From contig NZ_CP038256.1 of assembly GCF_004564075.1 (NCBI RefSeq), forward strand, positions 2,666,001 to 2,730,000: DNA of 64,000 nucleotides. Direction: 5' to 3'. The notes beneath the pieces were generated by a model that was not told the DNA's origin, made no database searches, and saw only the letters and a list, made by a program, of their open reading frames with translations. Source of the DNA: Microbacterium sediminis (GTDB lineage: Bacteria > Actinomycetota > Actinomycetes > Actinomycetales > Microbacteriaceae). Every line of letters starts with the position of its first letter. Position 1 is the first letter of the stretch. Below are positions 45,525 to 55,087 of the stretch, piece after piece. The position numbers were made by a program, and so were the translations under genes.

Positions 45525-46436
45525 TCAGTGCACGAACTCCATGAGCTCGCTGCCGAGGGTGCGGAACACCCGGTGGGCGCGGTCGCGGTGCATGGGGCTG
45601 AGGTCGTCGAAGCAGACGGTGAGGGCGTAGGCGACGCCGGCGCGCGGGCCGGCGATCACGCCCGCCTCGGCGCGCACGCCGTCGCTGTGGCGGCCCGTGC
45701 GGTTGAGGAACAGCAGGCCGTGGCGATCGTCGTCGTGGGCGAAGGGATCGAGGTTGGTCGCGGCGCCCACCAGGCTGAGGTCGTAGCCGAGCGTGAGCCA
45801 CTCCGAGACCTGCGCGCTCACGCGCGCGTTGACCACGCGCCCGTTGACGAGGTCGGAGAACAGCGTCGCGTACTCGCGCGTGGTGCCCAGCGCGAAGTGC
45901 GGGGCGTCGTCGGGGCCGCGCTGATCGCGGAACCGGTCGAGCACCGCCGAGCGGGGCATACCCAGATCGACGAGCCGGCGCGTGACCGACTCGATCCCCA
46001 CCGCCTGCAGCAGCGCATTGACGGCGTAGGCGTCGCCCGTGGCCGAGGCGAGCACGACGAGGTCGCCGAGCGGCAGCGTCGGCACCGCGAGGTGGCGCCA
46101 GATGCCCGCGACGTTCACCCGCTCCAGCGACGAGCGCTCGACGAGGGCGAACGGATCGAGCGTGCCGTCCTCGAAGCGCACCGCGGCCTCGATGAGGATC
46201 GGGACCACGCCCACGCCGCCGACCGGGAGGGTGACGTAGTCGTCTCCGGCGAGGACGACCGATCCGCGATCCAGGTCGGTGATGTGGATCGACACCTGCG
46301 CACCCGCGGCGGCGATCTCGTCGAGGGCCGCCATGGTCGCCGTGAACTCGCCGAGGCGCCCGCGCCGCGCCACGCGCGCGCGTCCGGTGCGGGCGCTCCG
46401 CCGCGAGGCGGTGTCATGATCGGGCTCGACGGCCAC
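45525..46436 (-). CDS. Class A beta-lactamase-fold protein, catalytic residues lost
   Basis: A 303-residue protein with the class A beta-lactamase (Beta-lactamase2) fold. The region that should hold S-x-x-K reads G74-V-G-V77, so both catalytic residues are missing. The S-D-N position is T-G-D, while R-T-G stands in place of K-T-G. It is therefore unlikely to hydrolyse beta-lactams. No signal peptide is evident. The GTG start at 46436 follows GGAGGAATC. A non-catalytic, possibly binding role is all that can be suggested. Confidence 0.75.
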   Translation of the reverse strand: MAVEPDHDTASRRSARTGRARVARRGRLGEFTATMAALDEIAAAGAQVSIHITDLDRGSVVLAGDDYVTLPVGGVGVVPILIEAAVRFEDGTLDPFALVERSSLERVNVAGIWRHLAVPTLPLGDLVVLASATGDAYAVNALLQAVGIESVTRRLVDLGMPRSAVLDRFRDQRGPDDAPHFALGTTREYATLFSDLVNGRVVNARVSAQVSEWLTLGYDLSLVGAATNLDPFAHDDDRHGLLFLNRTGRHSDGVRAEAGVIAGPRAGVAYALTVCFDDLSPMHRDRAHRVFRTLGSELMEFVH

Positions 46437-46600
46437 GATTCCTCCGGGGGACGTCGGATGGGGGTCGCGCGATGCCCGGCGATCGATCCCCCGAAGCTTC
46501 CCCTGCCTCGTCGCCTGCGTCATCGCGCTCGTGCACGGTCTCCCGCGCGCGATCAGACTAGCCCGCCGGCTCCGGTATGTCGGAATCGGCGGGCGAGCCG

Positions 46601-48559
46601 TCACCAGATCGTCACACGCCGGTCAGCATCCAGCCACAGGCGGTCGCCCTCGGTCACGCCGAAGGCGTCGTAGAAGGCATCGATGTTGCGCACGATCTGG
46701 TTGCAGCGGAACTCGGCGGGCGCGTGCGGGTCGATCGTCAGGAGGCGGATCGTCTCGGCCTCGCGCCCCTTCTGCTGCCAGCACTGCGCCCACGACAGGA
46801 ACACCCGCTGCACGCCCGTGAGACCGTCGATCTCCGGCGCCGGCTCGCCGCCCAGCGACAGCTCGTACGCCTTGAGGGCGATGCCGAGGCCGCCGAGATC
46901 GCCGATGTTCTCGCCGATCGTGAGCGCGCCGTTGACGGTGTACGTCTCGGGGTCGAGTCCGAGGGGCGTGAGCGCGTCGTACTGCTCGATGAGGCTCTTG
47001 GTGCGCTCCTCGAAGGCCGCGCGGTCCTCGTCGGTCCACCAGTTGCGCAGCGCGCCGGTGCCGTCGTACTGCGAGCCCTGGTCGTCGAAGCCATGGCCGA
47101 TCTCGTGGCCGATCACGGCGCCGATGCCGCCGTAGTTGGCCGCGGCGTCGCGGTCGGCGTCGAAGAACGGGTACTGCAGGATCGCCGCCGGGAACACGAT
47201 CTCGTTCATCGACGGGTTGTAGTAGGCGTTGACCGTCTGCGGGGTCATGTGCCACTCGCTGCGGTCGATCGGGGTGCCGAGCTTGGCCAGCTGCCGGTCG
47301 TGCTCGAACACCGACGCGCGCTGCACGTTGCCGAGCAGGTCGGCCGCGTCGATCTCGAGGGCGCTGTAGTCGCGCCACGTCTCGGGGTAGCCGATCTTCG
47401 GCGTGAAGGCCTCGAGCTTGGCGAGGGCCTTCTCGCGCGTGGCGGGGCTCATCCACTCCAGCGCCGTGATGCTCTGGCGGTACGCCTCGATGAGGTTGGC
47501 GACGAGCTCGTCCATGGCGCCCTTCGCGGCGGGCGGGAAGTGCCGCTCCACGTAGACCTTGCCCACGGCCTCGCCCATCGCGCCCTCGACGAGCGCCACG
47601 CCGCGCTTCCACCGCTCGCGGTTGACGGGCACGCCCGTGAGCTGCGTGCCGTAGAACGAGAACGACTCGTCGACGAACGCGTCCGACAGGTACGGCGCGG
47701 CCGAGCGCACGATGCGGTAGCGCAGCCACGCCTTCCAGTCCTCCAGCCGCTCGGCCGTGAGGAGCGAGCCCAGGCCTTCGAAGAACGAGGGCTGGTAGAC
47801 GACGACCTCGCCGAACGCGTCGGGATCGGGCGCCACGGCCGCCAGCCACGGCTGCAGGTCGACGCCGGCGAGCTGCTGGGTCTCGGCCCACGTCTTGAGG
47901 TTGTAGGTGGCGACGGCGTCGCGGCTGCGCACGTTGTCCCAGTGGTGCGTGGCCAGCTCGGTCTCGAGCGCGACGACCCGCTCGGCCTGCCCGGCCGCGT
48001 CGGCCACGCCCGCGAGGGCGAGGAGGCGCTCGACGTGGGCGCGGAACGCGGCGCGGATCTCCGCGAAGGTGTCGAGGCGGTAGTAGCTCTCGTCGGGCAG
48101 CGACAGGCCGGCCTGCACGAGGTACGGGATGTAGCGGTCGGGGTTGCCGTTGTCGGGCTCGACGTACAGGCCGATCACGGCCGCGACGCCGGCGCGGTCG
48201 AGGCCGCCGATCACGCGCAGGAACGACGCCACGTCGCCGATGCCGTCGGCCACCGCCAGGCGCTCGACGAGCGGCTCGGCGCCGAGGGCCGCGATCCGCT
48301 CGGTGTCCATGAACGACGCGTACAGGTCGCCGATCTTGCGGGTCTCGGTGCCGGGCTCGGCATCCTGCGAGCCCTCGATGATCTCGCGCACGTGCTTCTC
48401 GGCCTGCTCGGCGAGCAGGTGGAACGACCCCCAGCGGGCCTTGTCGTCCGGGATCTCGGTGCGCTCGATCCACGCGCCGTTCACGTGCCGGTACAGGTCG
48501 TCCTGCGGGCGGACGTTCGGGTCGAGCTCATCGAGGGCGATGCCGGAGGAAAGGGTCAT
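46601..48559 (-). CDS. M13-family metallopeptidase (PepO/neprilysin-like)
   Basis: A 652-residue, soluble M13 peptidase. The zinc motif H-E-I-G-H is at 485-489, followed by the third ligand in E-N-I-G-D-L-G-G, and the substrate-binding N-A-Y-Y-N-P is upstream. The C-terminus ends V-T-I-W, which is typical of the family. It has no signal peptide, so it is probably cytoplasmic. TACGAT ends 7 nt before the ATG at 48559, suggesting a leaderless mRNA. An upstream ATG (48568) is less consistent with that promoter. Confidence 0.92.
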   Translation of the reverse strand: MTLSSGIALDELDPNVRPQDDLYRHVNGAWIERTEIPDDKARWGSFHLLAEQAEKHVREIIEGSQDAEPGTETRKIGDLYASFMDTERIAALGAEPLVERLAVADGIGDVASFLRVIGGLDRAGVAAVIGLYVEPDNGNPDRYIPYLVQAGLSLPDESYYRLDTFAEIRAAFRAHVERLLALAGVADAAGQAERVVALETELATHHWDNVRSRDAVATYNLKTWAETQQLAGVDLQPWLAAVAPDPDAFGEVVVYQPSFFEGLGSLLTAERLEDWKAWLRYRIVRSAAPYLSDAFVDESFSFYGTQLTGVPVNRERWKRGVALVEGAMGEAVGKVYVERHFPPAAKGAMDELVANLIEAYRQSITALEWMSPATREKALAKLEAFTPKIGYPETWRDYSALEIDAADLLGNVQRASVFEHDRQLAKLGTPIDRSEWHMTPQTVNAYYNPSMNEIVFPAAILQYPFFDADRDAAANYGGIGAVIGHEIGHGFDDQGSQYDGTGALRNWWTDEDRAAFEERTKSLIEQYDALTPLGLDPETYTVNGALTIGENIGDLGGLGIALKAYELSLGGEPAPEIDGLTGVQRVFLSWAQCWQQKGREAETIRLLTIDPHAPAEFRCNQIVRNIDAFYDAFGVTEGDRLWLDADRRVTIW

Positions 48560-48601
48560 GGGTCCCATCGTATGGGCGGCCCGGGGCGGGCTCGCCCCGG
48601 C

Positions 48602-49372
48602 TCAGACCGCGGCGCCGAGCAGCCGCGAGATCTCGGTGGCCGCCTCGATCGCGTACGGCGCGAGCTCCTCGATCGAGCGGCCGGGGTGCTCGAGGGCGAT
48701 CGACGAGATCGAGAGCCCGTGCGAGACCCGGCCGGTGTGATCGCGGATCGGCGCGGCGACGCACACCGTGCCGACCTCGTTCTCGCCGAGGTCCAGCGAG
48801 TAGCCGTTGCGGCGCACCTCGGCCAGCACCGCGCGGAGCGCGTCGATGTCGGTGAGCGTCGCGTCGGTGCGGGCCGGCAGCCCGGTGCGCTCGGCGTAGG
48901 CGACGACGGCCTCATCGGTCCACGACGCCATGGCGGCCTTGCCCATGCCCGTGGAGTGCATCGGGATGGCCAGTCCCACCCGCGAGCGCATGCGGTAGGG
49001 CTTGGACGAGTCGGTGCGGATGATGTAGACCATCTCGTCGCCCGAGACGACCCCCACGTGCACGGTGCAGTCGACCTCGGCGACGAGCCGGTCGACGATC
49101 GGCTGGGCCAGCTCCGAGATGTCGAGCCCCGAGAGGGCCCGCCCGGCGAGCGTCATGAACCGCGCGCCGGGGCGGTAGCCGCTCTCGGCATCGCCGGAGA
49201 CGAAGCCCTCGGCGACGAGACTGGCGAGGATCCGGTGCACCGTCGACTTGGGCAGCCCCGCTTCCTCGACGATGTCGGTGAAGCGCTCGTTCAGCAGCGC
49301 CGCCTCGAGCACGCGCAGCGTCTTCTGGCTGGCGCCGGCGGCCGGCGCGTGGCGCTCCGCCATCAGATCCAC
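48602..49372 (-). CDS. IclR-family regulator, KdgR-like
   Basis: A 256-residue IclR protein: winged helix (K-S-T-V-H-R-I-L-A-S-L recognition region) and effector domain with S-T-G-M-G-K. It is the last gene of the dctPQM-kduI run, 21 bases after kduI, and belongs in position and family with KdgR-type repressors of uronate catabolism. A likely operator lies in the divergent promoter at 53216-53235. GTG start preceded by AGGGGGA. Confidence 0.83.
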   Translation of the reverse strand: MDLMAERHAPAAGASQKTLRVLEAALLNERFTDIVEEAGLPKSTVHRILASLVAEGFVSGDAESGYRPGARFMTLAGRALSGLDISELAQPIVDRLVAEVDCTVHVGVVSGDEMVYIIRTDSSKPYRMRSRVGLAIPMHSTGMGKAAMASWTDEAVVAYAERTGLPARTDATLTDIDALRAVLAEVRRNGYSLDLGENEVGTVCVAAPIRDHTGRVSHGLSISSIALEHPGRSIEELAPYAIEAATEISRLLGAAV

Positions 49373-49393
49373 GGTGTCCCCCTCGGCTGTCGG

Positions 49394-50230
49394 TCAGACC
49401 ATCTCGGTGATCTGCACGTGATCCATGTCGTCGAATGATTGATTCTCCCCCGCCATCGCCCACACGAAGGCGTAGGCCTGCGTGCCGACGCCGGAGTGGA
49501 TCGACCAGCTGGGCGACATGACGAGCTCGCGATCGCCGACGACGATGTGGCGAGTCTCCTCCGGGCTGCCCATCAGGTGCAGCACGCGCGCGTCGCCCGC
49601 CACGTCGAAGTACAGGTAGAACTCGGTGCGCCGCTCGTGCGTGTGCGCCGGCATGGTGTTCCACATGTTGCCCGGGTGCAGGCGGGTGACGCCCATCACC
49701 ACCTGGCAGCTGCGGATGCCGTTCTCGTGGATCACCTGCCGCAGCGTGCGGCGGTTCGAGGTGAGCTGATCGCCGAGCTCGCGGATCGTGCCCTCCTCGG
49801 GCGTCGCGAGCGTGTTCGGGTAGGCCGTGTGCGCCGGGGCCGAGAAGCCGTAGAACCGCGCCGGCTCGGCGGCGTCGGCCGAGGCGAAGGCGACCTCGCG
49901 CGTGCCGCGGCCGAGGTAGAGCACGGCCTCGGGCGCCATCGCGAACTCCTCGCCGTCGGCCGTGACCGTGCCCGCACCGCCGACGTTGACGATCCCGATC
50001 TCGCGGTGCTCGAGGAAGAACTCCGAGCGGATCTCGGGGATCGCCTCCAGCGACAGCGGCGCGGCGGTCGGCACGGCGCCGACGGCGACCACGCGGTCGT
50101 AGTGCGACGGCACGGCGCGGTACTCGCCCTCGACGAGAAGGTCCTGCACGAGGAACCGATCGCGCAGGTCTTGCTGCGTGAAGGCGGGGATCTGCTCGGC
50201 GGCGACGGGGCCGCGCATGTTCGAGGTCAT
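49394..50230 (-). CDS. kduI: 5-dehydro-4-deoxy-D-glucuronate isomerase
   Basis: A 278-residue KduI of normal length. It isomerises 4-deoxy-5-keto-uronate from pectin or other uronides to 3-deoxy-D-glycero-2,5-hexodiulosonate. The zinc site is visible as H196, H198 and E203 in P-A-H-T-H-E-R-R-T-E-F-Y, with another histidine in S-W-S-I-H-S-G-V-G. The ATG at 50230 has a GAGGAGG site. An earlier ATG would overlap dctM. Confidence 0.93.
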   Translation of the reverse strand: MTSNMRGPVAAEQIPAFTQQDLRDRFLVQDLLVEGEYRAVPSHYDRVVAVGAVPTAAPLSLEAIPEIRSEFFLEHREIGIVNVGGAGTVTADGEEFAMAPEAVLYLGRGTREVAFASADAAEPARFYGFSAPAHTAYPNTLATPEEGTIRELGDQLTSNRRTLRQVIHENGIRSCQVVMGVTRLHPGNMWNTMPAHTHERRTEFYLYFDVAGDARVLHLMGSPEETRHIVVGDRELVMSPSWSIHSGVGTQAYAFVWAMAGENQSFDDMDHVQITEMV

Positions 50231-50256
50231 GTGTCCTCCTCGGGACGACGGGGTGA

Positions 50257-51567
50257 TCACGGGACGAGGCCGACCACGCGGGGCAGCCAGAGCGACAGAT
50301 CGGGCACGAACACGATGACGAACAGCATCGCGATGAGCACGAGCAGGAACGGCACCATCTTCGCGATCACCGGCTCGAGCCGGGTCTTCGCGACCTGCGT
50401 GCCGACGAACAGCACCGGGGCGGACGGCGGCGAGATCACCGCGATCGACAGGTTGAAGACCATCATGATGCCGAAGTGCACCGGGTCCACGCCGTACGAG
50501 ACGGCGATGGGCAGGAAGATCGGCACGAAGATCAGCAGCGCCGGCGTCGGGTCGAGCGGGATGCCGATGATGAGCAGGATCAGCATCATGATCAGCAGGA
50601 CCACGACCTTCGAGTCCGTCCAGCCGAACAGCGCGTCCGCGATGAGCTGCGGCAGGCGCGCGTAGGTCATGACGTAGCCCATGATCGACGACACCGCGAT
50701 GAGGAAGATGACGATCGCGCTCGTGCGGCAGGCGTCATAGAGGATGCCCGGCAGGTCGGCGAGCTTCACGGTGCGGTAGATCATCGACAGGACGAGGGCG
50801 TAGACGACGGCGATGGCCGAGCCCTCGGTGGGCGTGAAGAAGCCGGCCACGATGCCGCCGATCGCCACGACGATGAGGCCCAGCGACGGCAGCGCCTGCA
50901 ACACGGTGGCGCCGAACACCTTCCACCCCGGGAACGGCTGGCCCTTGAGCTCGGGGTGGCGGCGCGCGTAGAAGAACACGACGGCCGCGCACGCGAGCGC
51001 CCACAGGATGCCCGGGATGTAGCCGGCCATGAACAGCGCGCCCACCGAGGTGCCGCCGGCGGCCAGCGAGTACACGATGAGCGTGTTGCTGGGCGGGATG
51101 AGCATGCCGGCCGGCGCCGAGGCCACGTTGGTCGCGGCCGCCATGGCGCGGTCGTAGCCCTCCTTGCGCAGCATCGGGCTCATGGTCGAGCCGACCGCCG
51201 CGGCGGTGGCGACGGCCGAGCCGGACACGGTGCCGAAGATCGCGTTCGCGATGACGTTGGACTGCATCAGCGGCGCGGGCGTGCGGCCCACGAGCACCCG
51301 GGCGAGGTTGATCAGCCGCGCCGCGATGCCGCCATTGTTCATGATCACGCCCGCGAGCACGAAGAACGGGATCGCCAGCAGGGCGAACGAGTTGGCGCCG
51401 CGGAACATCTGCTGCGCCGACGTGATGGCCCCGTTGTCGAAGCCGGCCACGAGCATCAGCGACACCGCCGAGGGCAGGCCGATGGCGATCGAGACGGGCG
51501 CGCCGATCGCGAGGAGGACGATGAGGCCGCCGAGCAGCAGGCCTCCGATGAGCAGCGGATCGATCAT
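50257..51567 (-). CDS. dctM: TRAP transporter large permease
   Basis: A 436-residue DctM-family subunit with about 12 hydrophobic segments, the Na+-driven translocation channel of a TRAP importer. The start is overlapped by the dctQ stop (ATGA). A conserved P-P-S-N-T-L-I-V-Y-S and P-P-S-A-P-V-L-F-V-G are visible. In this context it imports uronates or unsaturated oligouronides. Confidence 0.91.
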   Translation of the reverse strand: MIDPLLIGGLLLGGLIVLLAIGAPVSIAIGLPSAVSLMLVAGFDNGAITSAQQMFRGANSFALLAIPFFVLAGVIMNNGGIAARLINLARVLVGRTPAPLMQSNVIANAIFGTVSGSAVATAAAVGSTMSPMLRKEGYDRAMAAATNVASAPAGMLIPPSNTLIVYSLAAGGTSVGALFMAGYIPGILWALACAAVVFFYARRHPELKGQPFPGWKVFGATVLQALPSLGLIVVAIGGIVAGFFTPTEGSAIAVVYALVLSMIYRTVKLADLPGILYDACRTSAIVIFLIAVSSIMGYVMTYARLPQLIADALFGWTDSKVVVLLIMMLILLIIGIPLDPTPALLIFVPIFLPIAVSYGVDPVHFGIMMVFNLSIAVISPPSAPVLFVGTQVAKTRLEPVIAKMVPFLLVLIAMLFVIVFVPDLSLWLPRVVGLVP

Positions 51568-52076
51568 GCGGTGGCCGCCTCGAGGTCCTCGTGGAAGCCG
51601 TGTCCGTCGTAGTCGCGCGAGAACGTGCCCACGATGTGGATCACGAGGTAGAACGCGATGAGGACGCCGGCGATCGGGAAGGCGAGGGCCAGCTGGCCCT
51701 GCGTGAACGGCAGCAGCGGGTTGGTCTGCGTCCACGCCGAGACCACCTGCTTGCCGCCGCCGTAGATGAGGACGTAGCCGACGAACGCGAGCACCGTGAG
51801 GTACGCGAGGATGTCGACCACGCGCTGCCACGCCAGCGGCAGCTTCTCGACGAGGAAGTCCATGATCACATCCGCCTTCTCGCCGACGGCGATCGCGATG
51901 CCGATCATGCTCACCCACACGAAGGTGTAGCGCGCCGCCTCCTCGCTCCACGCGCTCGGCTGCGAGAGCACGAGGCGGGTGAAGACCTGCCAGACGACGA
52001 GCAGCACGAGCACCGCGAACAGGGCGATGCAGATGGCCCGCAGCACGCGGTCGAGCCATCGACGGAATGTGATCAT
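51564..52076 (-). CDS. dctQ: TRAP transporter small permease
   Basis: A 170-residue DctQ-family protein with four hydrophobic segments and the characteristic E-E-A-A-R-Y-T-F-V-W-V motif. It partners with DctM through overlapping reading frames. A GGGGAC ribosome site lies before the ATG. Confidence 0.9.
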   Translation of the reverse strand: MITFRRWLDRVLRAICIALFAVLVLLVVWQVFTRLVLSQPSAWSEEAARYTFVWVSMIGIAIAVGEKADVIMDFLVEKLPLAWQRVVDILAYLTVLAFVGYVLIYGGGKQVVSAWTQTNPLLPFTQGQLALAFPIAGVLIAFYLVIHIVGTFSRDYDGHGFHEDLEAATA

Positions 52077-52100
52077 GGACGTCCCCGATCGATCGTGCGA

Positions 52101-53114
52101 TCAGCCGCGCGCGGCGTCGATCGCGTCGTAGATCTCCTGCGTCACCGGCGTGGTGACGAGCTCCTCGTGCAGCGGGAGCACGGCCTCGCGGAAGGCGTCG
52201 ACGTCGGACTCGACGAACGTCGCGCCGGCGGCCTCGGCGTCGGCCTTGGCCGTCTGGACCGCCTCGTCGAAGGCGGCGAGCTCGCTGTCGACCGACTCGG
52301 CGAGGAGCTCCTCGAAGATGCCGCGCGTCTCCTCGTCCAGGCCATCCCATACGGTGGGGCTGGCGATGAGGTAGTCGGGCATCATCAGGTGCTGCGTCGA
52401 CGAGTAGTACGGGGCGATCTCGTCGTGCGAGAGCGACGAGTAGATGAGCTCGTTGTTCTCGCCGCCGTCGATCACGCCCGACTGGATCGCCGTGTAGACC
52501 TCGTCCTGGGCCATCGGGGTGCCGACACCGCCCATGAGCTCCATCATGCGCACGTTGGTCTCGGAGCCGATCATGCGGATCTTCTTGCCCTGGAGGTCGT
52601 CGGGCGTCTCGATGGGCTCGTCGGTGTACACGTTGCGGACGCCGCCGTGGTACGCCGTGAGCACCTTGATGTTGTCCTCGAGCAGGCTGTCGTAGAGCTC
52701 GCCCGTCACCTCGCGGTCGTTGAGCACCTCCATCTGGTGCTCGGGCGACTCATAGACGTAGGGCAGGTTCACGACGGAGAAGTCGGGGTTGAAGCCCTCC
52801 AGCAGCGAGCCGGCGACGAGCGCGAAGTCGATCGTGCCCGACTGCACCTGCTCGATCGTCGCCTCCTGGGCGCCGAGCGTGCCGTCCGGGAAGAGCTCGA
52901 GGGCGTAGCGGCCGTCGGTCGCCTCCTCGAGCTTGTCCGAGAGCTCCAGGATCGCCTGGGCCTGGGGGTGGCTCTCGTTCTGGTTGAACGCGACGCGGAA
53001 CGTGTGGGTCTCGCCGCCCGCGCCGCCGCCGTTCCCACCGCCCGACGTGCTGCAGCCGGCGAGTGACAGAGCCAGGAGGGCCGCCGTGGAGGCAGCCAGA
53101 ATCCGCTTGTGCAA
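52101..53114 (-). CDS. dctP: TRAP transporter solute-binding lipoprotein
   Basis: A 337-residue DctP-type binding protein. A lipoprotein signal ends L-S-L-A-G-C, followed by a glycine/serine linker and a periplasmic-binding fold with the family A-F-N-Q-N-E-S-H-P-Q start. Start choice: the TTG at 53114 has a strong AGGAGG six bases upstream, whereas the earlier ATG (53129) has none. The AGGAGG lies inside that longer reading. It is divergent from the uronate dehydrogenase operon. Confidence 0.88.
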   Translation of the reverse strand: MHKRILAASTAALLALSLAGCSTSGGGNGGGAGGETHTFRVAFNQNESHPQAQAILELSDKLEEATDGRYALELFPDGTLGAQEATIEQVQSGTIDFALVAGSLLEGFNPDFSVVNLPYVYESPEHQMEVLNDREVTGELYDSLLEDNIKVLTAYHGGVRNVYTDEPIETPDDLQGKKIRMIGSETNVRMMELMGGVGTPMAQDEVYTAIQSGVIDGGENNELIYSSLSHDEIAPYYSSTQHLMMPDYLIASPTVWDGLDEETRGIFEELLAESVDSELAAFDEAVQTAKADAEAAGATFVESDVDAFREAVLPLHEELVTTPVTQEIYDAIDAARG

Positions 53115-53215
53115 AGGAGTCCTCCTCATTGAGTACCACCGGGGCATTCCTTGCGCCGGCGGGGGGAATGTGGGCTACTGTACCAACATAGAACCGAGTT
53201 TCACCAGACGGGACT

Positions 53216-53235
53216 TGAGACGGAATCAAGTTTCA
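53216..53235. promoter_or_regulatory. Putative KdgR-type operator
   Basis: TGAGAC and GTTTCA are near-complementary arms around an 8-base centre in the dctP/dehydrogenase divergent promoter. A second AGTTTCAC lies 32 bases upstream (53197-53204). The GAAAC/GTTTC arms match the general layout of KdgR boxes known from enterobacteria. Confidence 0.5.
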
Positions 53236-53268
53236 CTTCTGGGTGGGCATCTCAGGGAGGAGAAGCCA

Positions 53269-54312
53269 GTGAGCACCACGAGCTATGCCGGAGGAGGCCG
53301 CGCCGCGCGGTACGCGGGCGAGGGCCGGATCGAGCTGTCCGCGCAGCCGGCGACCGCGCCGGGCCCCGGGCAGGTCCAGATCCGCGTGGCCTACTGCGGC
53401 ATCTGCGGCACCGATCTGCACATCCTCCACGGCCACATGGATCACCGCGTGAGCGCGCCGCAGGCGATCGGCCACGAGATGAGCGGCACGGTCGAGGCGG
53501 TCGGCGACGGCGTCACCGCCGTGGCGGCGGGCGACCCCGTCACCGTGATGCCGCTGGACTGGTGCGGCGACTGCCCCGCGTGCCGCGCGGGCCACGGCCA
53601 CATCTGCCACAACCTCGACTTCGTCGGGATCGAGACCACCGGCGCCATGCAGGAGCTGTGGACCGTGCCCGAGTCGATCGTCGTGCCGCTGCCCGAGGGC
53701 GTCTCGCTGCGCCACGCCGCGCTCGTCGAGCCCCTCGCCGTGGCCGCCCACGACGTGCGGCGCTCGCGCCTGGTCGCCGGCGAGACGGCGCTCGTCATCG
53801 GCGGCGGGCCGATCGGGCAGCTCATCGCGCTCGTGGCCCGCCAGACCGGCGCCCGCGTCATCCTGGCCGAGCCCAACGCCGTGCGCCGCGCCTTCGCCGC
53901 CGCGCACGGCGCCACCACCGTCGACCCGATCGCCGAGGACCTCGCCGCCGTCGTGCAGGAGCTCACGGACGGCGCCGGCGCCGACGTGGTGTTCGAGGTG
54001 GCCGGCATCGCCGCGACCGCGCTCGACGCGACCGCCCACGCCCGCACCCGCGGGCGCGTGGTGATCGTCGCGATCCATCCGCAGCCCGTGCCGATCGACC
54101 TGCACCGCATGTTCTGGCGCGAGCTGGAGCTGATCGGCGCCCGCGTGTACGAGCGCGAGGACTTCGAGCGCGCGATCGACCTCATCGCCTCCGGCGCCAT
54201 CCCGGCCGACGAGCTGATCACCGAGACCGTGCCGCTCGCCGAGACCCAGGCGGCCTTCGCGGCGCTCGAGGATGCGCGCGCCCTCAAGGTCCTCATCGAC
54301 GTCCAGAACTGA
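53269..54312 (+). CDS. Zinc-dependent alcohol dehydrogenase family protein
   Basis: A 347-residue medium-chain dehydrogenase. The catalytic zinc site has C-G-I-C-G-T-D and G-H-E-M, the structural zinc is bound by C-G-D-C-P-A-C-R-A-G-H-G-H-I-C, and the NAD fold has G-G-G-P-I-G. It is first in an operon with kduD, an aldolase and KDG kinase. The substrate could be a sugar alcohol or uronate-related polyol, but nothing here resolves it. The GTG start has GGAGGAG. Confidence 0.84.
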   Translation: MSTTSYAGGGRAARYAGEGRIELSAQPATAPGPGQVQIRVAYCGICGTDLHILHGHMDHRVSAPQAIGHEMSGTVEAVGDGVTAVAAGDPVTVMPLDWCGDCPACRAGHGHICHNLDFVGIETTGAMQELWTVPESIVVPLPEGVSLRHAALVEPLAVAAHDVRRSRLVAGETALVIGGGPIGQLIALVARQTGARVILAEPNAVRRAFAAAHGATTVDPIAEDLAAVVQELTDGAGADVVFEVAGIAATALDATAHARTRGRVVIVAIHPQPVPIDLHRMFWRELELIGARVYEREDFERAIDLIASGAIPADELITETVPLAETQAAFAALEDARALKVLIDVQN

Positions 54313-54328
54313 TCCCCCAGGAGCACCC

Positions 54329-55087
54329 ATGACCAACGAACTGTTCGACCTGTCCGGCCGCGTCGCGGTCGTCACCGGCGCGCGCCGCGGCATCGGATTC
54401 GCCATGGCCGAGGCCCTCGCGGCCGCCGGCGCCGACATCATCGCCGCGTCGGCGAGCCAGGAGGCCGACGGCGGCGAGATCGGGCGCCGCGTGCGCGAGC
54501 TCGGCCGCGAGTTCGAGGGCCACGCCGTGGACTTCCGCAGCCGCGAGGCCGTCACCGCCTTCGGCGAGGCGGTCGCGGACCGCGCCGACATCCTCGTCAA
54601 CAACGCCGGCACGATCCGTCGCGCGCCCGCCGCCGAGCACCCGCTGGAGTGGTGGGACGAGGTCCTCGACGTCAACCTCGGCAGCCAGTTCGTGCTCACC
54701 CAGCTCGTGGGCGCCGGCATGATCGCCCGCGGCGGCGGCAAGATCGTGTTCACGGCGAGCCTGCTGAGCTTCCAGGGCGGCATCAACGTGCCCGGCTACA
54801 CCGCGGCGAAGTCGGCGATCGCGGGCCTGACCAAGGCCCTCGCGAACGAGTGGGCGTCGAAGAACGTCAACGTCAACGCCATCGCCCCCGGCTACATCGC
54901 CACCGACAACACCGAGGCCCTCCGCGAGGACCCGGCGCGCAGCGCCTCGATCCTCGACCGCATCCCGGCCGGACGCTGGGGCCAGGCCTCCGACCTGGGC
55001 GGCGCCACGGTGTTCCTCGCCTCGCGCGCCTCCGACTACGTCTCGGGCGTGGTGCTCCCGGTCGACGGCGGCTGGATGGGCCGCTGA
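54329..55087 (+). CDS. kduD: 2-dehydro-3-deoxy-D-gluconate 5-dehydrogenase
   Basis: A 252-residue SDR with T-G-A-R-R-G-I-G, N-N-A-G and Y-T-A-A-K motifs. The start M-T-N-E-L-F-D-L-S-G-R-V-A and the C-terminal L-P-V-D-G-G-W-M-G-R are typical of KduD, which reduces the KduI product to 2-keto-3-deoxygluconate. The stop overlaps the aldolase start (TGATG). An AGGAGC site precedes the ATG. Confidence 0.88.
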   Translation: MTNELFDLSGRVAVVTGARRGIGFAMAEALAAAGADIIAASASQEADGGEIGRRVRELGREFEGHAVDFRSREAVTAFGEAVADRADILVNNAGTIRRAPAAEHPLEWWDEVLDVNLGSQFVLTQLVGAGMIARGGGKIVFTASLLSFQGGINVPGYTAAKSAIAGLTKALANEWASKNVNVNAIAPGYIATDNTEALREDPARSASILDRIPAGRWGQASDLGGATVFLASRASDYVSGVVLPVDGGWMGR

